From: Aptenodytes patagonicus
Taxonomy: Eukaryota; Chordata; Aves; Sphenisciformes; Spheniscidae
Assembly (NCBI RefSeq): GCF_965638725.1
Contig: NC_134957.1
Coordinates: 20,794,101 to 20,858,100, forward strand
Length of the DNA: 64,000 nt
Direction: 5' to 3'
Shown here piece by piece: positions 54,201 to 64,000 of this stretch (the stretch's first letter is position 1; every line of letters starts with the position of its first letter). The position numbers and the translations under genes were made by a program. The notes under the pieces are model-generated. The model was not told the origin of the DNA, did not search any database, and was given only the letters and a program-made list of their open reading frames with translations.

Positions 54201-57200
54201 TAGTTGATGCCACTGGCAGCCAAATCCTCATATGGAATCTACACCCGAATTCAGTTTTGAGAAAGCTGGTTGCAGGCTTCATTTCCTTCAATCTTGTGCT
54301 TCTCATCCCAAGCTTCCCTCTTTGTTTTCATTACTTGATCAACCACAACTAGGCTGAATGTCTGACAGCAGTTGCATTTCTCCCAGGTGGAGTGGTTAAG
54401 TAGAACAGGCAACAAAAAGACTGATTATATCATATAGTCGGTAAAGACAGGCCTATGTTAGTTAAGGAGGGTGGGTTACATATGATTTTAAATTTTAAAT
54501 CCAGTTTTCAGCCATTATGCTAATCCACTTAAGGCTTGGAGTCCTCCAATTTTTCTTCACTGCTTTCTTCTATGACAGAAGGCTCTGTCATACAACGTCT
54601 CCCTTTACCTGCCTCTTCTCTACTATTTCCCTCCCCAGATATATATTCTAGCCTTGATAGGATAAACCAACGCAGAGTTAAAACTTAATTTATACACCTA
54701 TACATGTTATATCCTTAGGCGTAAAATACGACTTCAAATTATATGAAATGGGTAGAAAAACTGAACTAAAATTAGTAAACGAAACCATTTCATTCAGTAT
54801 CTCAAGTGTAAGAGAGCAGGAGTTTAAAACTACAATACCAAAACCTAAGTCTTACTGCTGAACAGAATACATGAAAAAGTAATTTATCAACCTGTTATGA
54901 AATTCTGTGGTAACCTGCTTCCAAGTTCAGTGTATTTTCTTGAAGGAGCTGCAAAACACAAGGTATGTTTCATAATCTCGATGGGTTTATTTTCACGTAT
55001 TCAGGTGGGATATTCAATTAACACATTCAGTCTAAAGGACTATTTTGCCCATGATAAACTTCTTACGTCCTAATATACAATAGTCAATACTGTAAAACAT
55101 TTTGGACAAGGATAGATTTTTATCCAGCTAACCTCCTAGTAAAATTATATAAAAATCACTAAATCTGAATCTATCTTTTCCTAAAGTTCTGCAGAAGATT
55201 TTATTAATACACTTCCTTTCCCCTGTGTTTCACTGATGTAACTGCAGAGAAAGTTGAATTCTAACATGTAGATTTTATTAGGAATACAGTACTAGCATTT
55301 TTAACTATGGGTATCCTCATCCCTCCTCACGACTTAGGCAGATGCATCCAATTAATGATGAATCATTCTACATAAATTTCCTGTTTAGAACATACTGGCA
55401 ATACAAGCATAACAACCTACAGAGCTCAAAATGGAGAAATGAAACTCACTTGGTCACACATCATCACCATTTTTGTTTATAGACCCCCAAAAGGTGTTTA
55501 AGCAGGGCGGTGTGGGTGTCCCAAGAAAGAAATTGTTCACTTCAGACTCCTAGATGAACTATCATTATGCTATTTCGAAGAAACTACTCTACTGTATGCA
55601 GATAGAGATGTATATGCTACACATTGTATACAATATACAACTAGAGATCGCTACTAGAATTAAGGGAAATTTGATTTATTGTGATCCTAAGCACTACTCA
55701 GCATATTTGTAATAAAATCATGCATGAAGGAAATTGAGGGTATTTTGATTGCTAAGCACCAAGCATTTAAGAACAGCTGTTCTTCGGTACCATTTTACTC
55801 ACTGAAAGTTGGGCCACAATTCCACAGAAGGTGCTGAAAAAGATAAGAATGAACTAGACAAACAACCTGGTTCTGTTTATCCACACTGTACCTCCAGAGT
55901 AACTGAATAAAAGTGTCTCTCAGTGTCAAAGTAAAATAAAGTCAGAAGAATATCTGTATCCTCAACTGAAAATTTTGGTCAGTGGAGAGTCCATTCTCAT
56001 TCTACCTACTTTGTCAATTAATTTTTGCCTTCCCTGAAGAAGTTTTTTTTCCTCTTTCAGAAATTGTCATATCTTCTGCAGGAGCCTATTGCCCACACAC
56101 TGCTGGATCAAGCTGTAATGTCCTAGTTTCTGATCCCTCCTGAGGAGGCCTGTGGAGCTCCAAACTTTGAAAGTTCATAGACGTTTCAAAGGTGCTTCTT
56201 TTATTCCTCAAATGCTCTCCTCTGGAAGCTCTGTAGTTGAAAGGACTAACACCATGAAGGAAACTGATCACAGGTAACCCTCTCTTTCTTTTTTTAAATA
56301 ATGATTGATTGAAGGGAACAACTTTTTCGTAAATTCAGATATGAACTTCACATTTCAGTGGTCAGATCTGAAGTTTGGTGGTGTTTTGTTTTGTTTTTTT
56401 AAACAGAAAACATTTTTGGTGCCACAGTCATGAAAAAGGTTGCCTATAAAAGGTAATAAAATCCAATATGCCACTATAATTTTTTTTTTGTTAAACAACT
56501 GATGATCTCTCCAAGATTTTTGAAAAATAGGTTGGTATATAGTTTCATTTCTTTCATCTTGAAAATTACTGAACTATCCTCTGAATAGCCTAGTATAAAC
56601 TTCCACAGCATGTGGCCATCGCTTAAATACTGCACTGAAAATATTTCAGTTCCCTTTAATTTGCATCACGTTTCATGTATTTTGACTTCAGCTTTCAGAG
56701 TTAGAATGCAGTAACAAGAATCTTATAAGCATTTTTAAAGGTATGCAAGAGTACAGCACTATTTGACTTGTGAGAATGGAAAAAAAATCTATCACCTTCC
56801 TAGTCTTAGGGGGTAATTTTCTGTACAAGCTCATTGTTCTCGATCAGGCACTGTAAAGTGTACACTTAAATGAAATGCTCCCCAGTGCAGGGGGCAAGTT
56901 GTTTTTCTCCAGTCTGGCTCACTAATGGTTAAGATTTTAAGGCTTTTAACCTTCAACAGAGAAATTGCTTTGAATTTTATTATAAACTTCTTCTCATTGA
57001 CCATTTTGATTGCTGAGGTTTTAAAGGACACAACCAGAAACACTCCAGACCACATAATAAATAAAACCAACACAATAAAGGTAACTAGGTCTTTCAGAAG
57101 TTTGTAAGGACCCCAGGAGATGAGCAGTTGATTTCTTCCAGCTGAGCAGAGAGAAGCATGAAATGAACTTCAGCTTGCAACAAACTGGTGAGACATATAA

Positions 57201-58138
57201 GAAAGAACATGTCCCATTTTAATATTACTTAGTACTGGGATCAACAAGGCATTTTAACAGCAAAGAGGAAGACCCTGCAATGGAGGAAAGCCTCAAATCT
57301 AAAGTGATCTGGAGGCACCAATTATTTTAAGTGATGACAATTTTAGAGGTCTACACATGCCGGAATGTAGTTTCTATTTTAAAGTACTATAAACAGTCTA
57401 TTGTAACTGAACGGAACAAAATTCCATTGATTCTTTAGAAAATAAACTTAAGAAAACTCTTAGAAAAAACAAGTAGAAAGCTTGCTACTAGCTCTAGTGA
57501 TAAACTTATTAGTTTTCACTCTATGCAAAGAAAATGGAACAATATTAAGGTGAATGAATTTAGGTGTAGATCAAAAAAATGAAGGATTATGCTGCCAGGG
57601 AGTTGAAGGATCATCATCACTTACCTCCCTCATCCAGAAGCTTCCCACTCAGGGGCTGGGATGTATCTGAAGAGTAACATGTAATGGAAATTTGTAGCAT
57701 TAAATTAACTGCAGCTGATTGGAAGCACCTGATGGAGAAGAGGTGAGAATACCTGCTGTTTTAGAAGTGTGAATAGGATAATCCCCAAATCTGACTTTCT
57801 GGTCTTCTGCCCTGACATTAACTATTAAGATTAAAATTTGTCTGAACACTGGAAAAAATATACTGTAATAGTCAGTTACAATAAGCTACCAGAGAGTAGT
57901 TTGAGACCAATTAAAAAAAAAAAAAGCTCAAGTTACTGTTTTTAACTGAAACCATAGCCTCATGACACCAGTAGTCAAATAACCAGGCAATACGCTTAGC
58001 ATCAAAAGGAGATACAAGTTTTCATTGATCAGTACAGTGACACAGCCAAAAAAACCCAAAACAAACCAAAGCACACCTGTCACCTCCTCAGTAGACTATT
58101 TAAACACGTAAGTCAAGGCTACAGAAAACAAAATCTTA

Positions 58139-58255
<117 letters not shown>

Positions 58256-60519
58256 TTAGGGAAGAAAAAAACACATGATCACAGAAGCAATATTGACAGT
58301 CAGTGTGAAATTTCAGCAACAGCGCCCTTCCATTTCGGGCAATGGGGGACCAAATCTCTAAAATAACTGTATCTGAGCAGGCCATAGTATTTAGAAATGT
58401 CCTTTGCAATTCTTTTGACTGTTCTAGAAACGTTGCTCATGTGATATAATAGAAAACAATCACTGGAATATTTAATGGACAGAATGAAACTGCTTGGTAA
58501 CAGGTATGATGCGCCCAGTGTCCCTCACTGTTACCCATTAGCCTTCTCCTGTGAATGGGAAAAGCCTCGCCTTAGACATCTGTACATAAGGAACCCTTTA
58601 CAGAAGGGAAAAATACCCCTGTCACACTAGCCACCCCTCCACCAGAACACAAATACTTTGGTCCTTAACACTGCTGGCAAGAAGCTACCAGAAATCTTTG
58701 GAAGACAAGAAAATTTAGGAACACCCTCCAAACTTAAAGAACTGCCTGAGGAAAGGATATTTTCGCCGTGAATCCCAAGTTAGTATTTAAGAATCTCAAA
58801 AATGACCACGAGTGGAGCAAAATCTCTAGTATAGTAAGTTGAACATGTCTCAATTATATCAGTGTGACAGTTACAAATAAATACTTCTACTATCAAAAGA
58901 CTTTTTGTACAAAACTATACACTAATTTAACAAGAAAGAGACAAACCATACAACTTTTTGGGACCAAAGTTTTCCTTGCAGTTCCAGAGGATTGCATCAA
59001 TATGCAAGCAACAGAAAACTACACAGACTTGAATTTCTCAAGGGAGTGCACATGGCTCCTGGATACCCAGTCCTCTTAACTCCAACAAAGATTTCTAACC
59101 CTGAGATGAATAGGGACATATAGAGAAGAAAAGCATATAAAATTTATTCTTTTTCCAGAAAGGAGACAAGTCAAAGTGGATTACACAAAGAAGAGTGCAT
59201 TTTCCCTTACTGTTAGGCTTAAAAAAAAATAGTAATTTTAAAAAAGGCATTTCAGTTAACTAACTTGACACAGAGTACTCTTGATACACAAATAGGTTCA
59301 CATTTCTGCAGAACAAGCAACCCCCGCAACTGCGAAGCACCTCCCCCTTAAATCCTGAAGTAAATCTGGTGTTAATTTTTGTGGAAAGTCATAGGCCATT
59401 CAGGCATAAATATCTATCATTCTTGATACAAAGACCACAGCCACGCTGCACTAAAGCTGACAGAAGCAAGGTGCATCTCTGACATTTAGAGCACCTGCAA
59501 CCACCGCACACACGCTGAAGGATGCACAACCCATTTCTCTCCAAAGCTATTTGATCAGGCACTGCTCTTCAGCGTTATACACATGTACAAACCATCATGC
59601 CCAATTCGTCTTGTTTTCCTTTATAGCTGTTTCCTACGCAGTGTCCTTACTATAGGACATTGCTATGAAGATCAAGAAGTCTAACATGAGGTAACCTACC
59701 TCAGGCTAGCATCTGAGAAGCAGGAGATTACAAAGCAAACATAATTACCACATGTGCCTTTAAGGAGGGGAGCAGATCCAGAAGCACAGATACAGTCAAA
59801 AATTCACAAAAAGTCAAGTTGGCTGCATCAAAAAATAAGAATCTTCTTCTGTTACTGCTATCAGCTGCAAATAACGAGCAGATTTGCAACAATGCACTGT
59901 AAGATTAACAACGCTGCACTGCAAGACAACCTTTGATAACTACGTCGCGTCTGACTCCTTATCTGAAGGATCAGTAAAAGTATAATCTGCAAGTTTCTCT
60001 GTATTTTGTGAAACAGAACCTCCCTTTCTAGCTATGCTGAGATTCTTAAAATATACTAAGGCGAAGAGCTTTATTATATGAGCAGATCAGTCACTGCAGA
60101 ACTGCATGAATCACTGCACGGTGTAACTGTACTGGGGCTATATACGTAGGTACGTGTGTGGTTTTGGACTCTCAAGGAATAGCCCATATTCCTTTTCTCC
60201 TTCCAGCCCATTCGCTTTATCTGGTGTGGCACAAGACATTCATCATGTGACGGCAGAAAAGGATATGCCTCTCCGTCTCTACAGCACCAATGCAGCAGCA
60301 CCCAGTCCTCTCATAACTTTCCAAAACCTGTTGTTATCGCCTGCTGGTAGAGCAACTTCCTCCTTATTGGATTAAACTGGACAAGTTCCCTTCTCTCAGT
60401 GATGATGAATAGAAGAGGAAGCTGAAGTCATAACTTTCTTTTAGATTTCCTTTTATTTCTTTTTGCCCCCTTCTCCCCCACTTTTTTTTTTTTGTTTGTT
60501 TGATAGAAACTGAAGAGCA

Positions 60520-60600
60520 TAAAGCCAGAAGGGACTATTACCTGACATTTAGTAGAACGCAGGTTATTACACTGTTCTCCATTCACATCAACAAGTGGCA
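60520..60600 (-). mobile_element. Ancient CR1/L3-type 3'-end relic
   Basis: The + strand reads aaagccagaagggactatta, then tgacattt and gaacgcaggttattacac. This parallels the reverse complement of a reptile/bird CR1-L3 3' UTR ('ggccagaagggaccatt', 'gtctgacctcctg', 'cacaggccatta'). It is short and highly diverged. Confidence 0.45.
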
Positions 60601-61619
60601 TTTTACTAGCATTTTGAAGAAAGGTATCCCAGATCCCCTAAATAGTATCAACAAAATTATTAGATCGCAATGGCACTGAAGACACTCTCTCCCCTTGCAC
60701 AGAAGCAAGCCTGAGTAAGATTCAAATTGGACTTTAGGATTATTCTCTTGACCTTTATCTTTGGATTATGAGATTTATTAGCTGTAATACACTTAGTGGA
60801 GGGCTACAATTCAGGGAAACATATACACATTTACTTTCTTGTCAAAAGGGAATTCCTTCTAGGATGCATCATTACTGCTGCTTTAAAAGGACAATAGAAG
60901 AAAACATCCAGAGACCATCACTGAATGTCAAATAGATTACTGAAACATTTGCATATGCTTTGAAGGTCCTTGGCAGTGAGTACCAACAGAAAAAGTAAAG
61001 GTTACATACATATATTTTTGTACTAGTGGTAGTAGTGATATAAACATAACATTCGGACTAAATTTAAACCTCTAGCCTTTAGGTAAATGAACTACCACTG
61101 GTAACCATACATCACAAAATCTGACTAAATATGTTTTTCCAACCTTTCAACTTCTGTATTCCCCCACACTTGCCTCCCTGTTAGTAGGAGCCACTAAAGG
61201 TATCAGCATGTCTACACAGGAGATAGAAGCCTACCGAACAGAATTACTTTTCTTAATTACCATCACAGATGTCTTCGAGGTGCAATACGGACCAAAGGTT
61301 CACAGCACAGTGACCCAAGAGGATTCTAACTCTTAAGATTCAAGAAATAAGGCTGAAAGGGACCTTCAGGGTTCCTGCTATCATAAGGAATAATTATATT
61401 ATATAATTCTGTTCATAAATGATACACATTCTCCATCTTAAAAATTACTAGAAATAATGGGGACAAAACCCCCAAAATGAAAAATTAGAAGGTTGCCACA
61501 AAACCTCACTGAAGTTCAGAACCTCTGGAAACATTCCGATTTCCTGCCAAAATGTTTTCCCAGTGAGCTTGTACCCAGCTATTCTTGTGCCAACATTGTC
61601 CTTTAGTTTAAATAGTTCT

Positions 61620-61890
61620 TTTCCCTTCCCGGTTATTATTCCCCAAAGTATTTATAGAAAGAATTTGTATGCCTCTTCAGACTTCACTTTGCTGAGCTAA
61701 ATCATTGTGTTCATTCAGTTTCCTCTCAAAGGGGATCTTTCCATTCTGACCATCGCTCTTCTCTACACCTTTTTCCAGTTTAAATTCGCCTTCTTGAACA
61801 TCAGTGTCCAGAACTGTATGCAGAATTACAGAGGAGGGTCTCACACCTGCATTAATGCTTCCATCTCTGAACTAGAAACACTGACTGCTA
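61620..61890 (-). mobile_element. Ancient CR1/L3-type ORF2 C-terminal relic
   Basis: The + strand shows, in the right order, degraded versions of the reverse-oriented CR1 end: tattattccccaaagtattt, a 'gcctctt...gctgagctaaat' block (from 'cttttctaggctaaac'), 'ccattctgaccatcgctctt', 'ctctacacctttttcc', then 'gtccagaactgtatgcag' and 'gagggtctcacacctgcatt', matching 'cccagaactggacacagtactccagatgaggcctcaccagtgc'. The coding sense is the minus strand, but the frame is destroyed. It is far older than the 5943 and 16613 copies. Confidence 0.6.
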
Positions 61891-63026
61891 CATTTTGGGA
61901 TTAATTCTCACAGCCTAATATAAAGTCCGAGTCTGCGATTCAAAACTTGACAGAGCATTTCTAGTCTTACGCTAAACAAAGACAATAGAAAACCTGCTCA
62001 CAGAACCTAGACAAGCTATACAGAGAAAAGAATTTGTTTCTTTCTAGTGATGTTCTTTTGCTTTTTATTGGCATCCTTGGTTCCAGCTACTTGCCTATTT
62101 TCTCCAAGCCTGCAATGCTTTTCTTGTGTTTTAAAGCCAATAACCCACAAACAGACTTGCCATCTAACCTAACTGCAAATCTGAGATCTGAGGCTAAGTG
62201 CTGAATTCCACAGGTATCGATGTCAAGAACAGCTAAGTAAATACGTACATTTTCAACTTGAAAAAAATCCTTATTTTCATCTGTTATCTGTTTTTCTTAG
62301 AATAAAAAGGAGGGGTTTTTGAGCAACACATTGTTAGACCTAAGATGAAAGTTTGCACCTCCAGGCACTTGAAAGAAAACAGAAGAGAAAATCTTCAGTA
62401 AAAAGCAGAAGAGGCAGCAGATGTGATGCTAGGAGTCCCGTTTATCCAATGACATACAGCAAGGATATGCATCGCATGCTGGAGATCTGAGTCCTATTTT
62501 TGCCTAAAGAAGTTTGAACCCATGTATCCCACAAGAGTGGGAGAGCATATTGGGGTGGAGTGTGCTCATCTTTCTGACTCTGGTTCCCTCTTGATCTAGT
62601 ATGAAAGCTGGGGAGGGTGTTGTTTGTTTGTTTTTTAAAGAACATCCACCAAACCAGATGCTGCACTTCCCTGGGAGGGCTCTAACAATCAGCTTCAAGT
62701 AGTTCTTTTACGCAATTTAGGGTGAAGCATCTTATTAAAAAGCAAAACAGCTCCGAGCTTGGGATTGAGCCCTATTGAACCAAGAGACTCGGAAATTTGC
62801 TTGTGTGATGGGTTATCCAGCTTCTCATCGTGGTGTCAGGAACCTATGACACACCCTGCTGACGGTGTTAACAGCAGGAGTGATACAAAGCACCCCGAAT
62901 ACTCAGTAGCTGCAAGTTGGTGGAAGATGTTTCAAACTGTACAGAAGCAGAAGGGACCAAATCCAGACCCTTAGAAGCACCTGTAAATATCTTCTTCTTT
63001 CATAAGGGTCTGTATTTTGTGATTTT

Positions 63027-63050
63027 TTTGTTTGTTTGTTTGTTTGTTTG
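63027..63050. repeat. (TTTG)n microsatellite
   Basis: About six TTTG units following a short T run in the AMMECR1 intron near the right edge. Confidence 0.9.
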
Positions 63051-63551
63051 AGCTACACACTGAAAAAATATTTCCATCTAAAACTATTTACAGGTGCTAC
63101 AGCAAATTCCCAAGCAATCTGAAGACTATAAACTTTCCATCCTGCCATTGCCTAATTTACTATTTATTGAAAAGTCTTCCCCAGCTCTAATCTAAACAAC
63201 AGGCAACTGTTTAGGTTATTTGCTATAGAGGTTGTCAGGCACTACTCCATGAAAACCAGCTGATCATATGTATATTGTTTTTCCCTATTTTCAGTTGAAA
63301 AACTGAATTAAAGAGACAGTTGCAACACAGTAAGTTTAAACTAATATTGCTTCCTTATATACAATTGCTGTCATCAAAAGAGGCAAACATACATAGTCTG
63401 TCTCCTTGACAGACTACTGAAATATATGCACGTATCCAACACTCTAAACACTGACCTTAAAGGCTAGCCAGAAAATGTGTGGCTGAAGCACAGGAGCATG
63501 GGTCACCCGATCAGAGTGCTGCCCCATGTGTCACTGCAGCTACTACTACAT

Positions 63552-63571
63552 TATTTTCATTAATGAAAATA
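63552..63571. repeat. Perfect 20-bp palindrome
   Basis: The half-site tattttcatt is followed directly by its reverse complement aatgaaaata, with no spacer. The centre ATTAAT resembles a homeodomain-type site, but the AT-rich context makes a chance origin plausible. Confidence 0.85.
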
Positions 63572-64000
63572 GTAGGACAGCCCTGTACTTTACTTGACCA
63601 TTAGTCTGTTACAACTCCTGGAGAATTGGAGCACTTCATATGAAGGTCACAAGGTACAAACCTATATAAACATCAAAAGAAAGTATCAAAATAGTCTCTT
63701 ATACACCATGCTTACCAGTGCCCTAAGCGTATTTCTTATTAATGTCTTACAATCAAAATCACCTAAACCAATTATTGACCTGCTTGCTATATGTTACTGA
63801 AAATATTTAGACTGAAAGCAAAAGTGTGCCAGCTATTCTAGTAATCAGTCAGCTATCACAGTAAGAGTCAGCATGCCACTAACTTATGCTGACATCATGT
63901 AGAAAGCACTGTTAAAAGTATCCTCTTTTAATATAAGGCAGCACTGGATACAAGTTGCCTTTTATTTACCAAGAACATTTAATAAAAAAAGTGAAGGGAT

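Noticed and set aside
61335..61385. Possible further CR1 tail (gctgaaagggaccttcagggtt)
   Set aside because: Only about 20 bases resemble the CR1 3' end, without flanking blocks, which is too little to call.

Overview
This window is vertebrate nuclear DNA, almost certainly from a bird. It is AT-rich, has no compact ORF layout, and holds two multi-exon genes with consensus splice sites plus CR1 LINE copies of the avian type. All real coding sequence is short exons; nearly every long open frame outside them is chance. I see no operon, CRISPR array, tRNA, rRNA, intact virus or CpG island.

The two genes are recognised from their translated exons and lie tail to tail. On the + strand, positions 1 to about 8,980 hold the 3' end of TMEM164: part of an intron, the last two coding exons (1991-2091 and 2487-2693) and a long candidate 3' UTR carrying a minus-oriented CR1 insertion (5943-6436). 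On the - strand, from about 11,675 to the right edge, lies AMMECR1. Its candidate 3' UTR is about 11,675-16,045, and its exons read right to left are 58140-58250, 31620-31734, 23099-23189, 21226-21322 and 16046-16160 (stop). These five join in frame with matching phases to give about 175 C-terminal residues, including the family signature LRGCIGTF. The first exon(s) lie beyond position 64000. The TMEM164-AMMECR1 neighbourhood is the arrangement I recall from human Xq23; in birds this block is on chromosome 4/4A (from memory).

The 2.7 kb between the candidate mRNA ends (about 8,990-11,670) holds a perfect 11-bp hairpin and a degenerate ACTGAT tandem repeat. The AMMECR1 introns hold one large dead CR1 copy (16613-18120), several much older relics (a MIR-like SINE, a decayed RT fragment, ancient CR1/L3-like tails), simple repeats and homopolymers, but no second gene that I can support.

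TMEM164 is a multi-pass membrane protein reported to be an acyltransferase for arachidonoyl ether phospholipids. AMMECR1 is a conserved protein of unsettled biochemistry. Nothing in the sequence links the two beyond convergent placement. The most interesting open items are an exon-like 188-nt segment 166 bases upstream of AMMECR1 exon '4' (23356-23543), a 36-bp near-identical direct repeat (25926 and 27142), and the non-consensus donor of exon '4'. I found no strong case for a new biological system.
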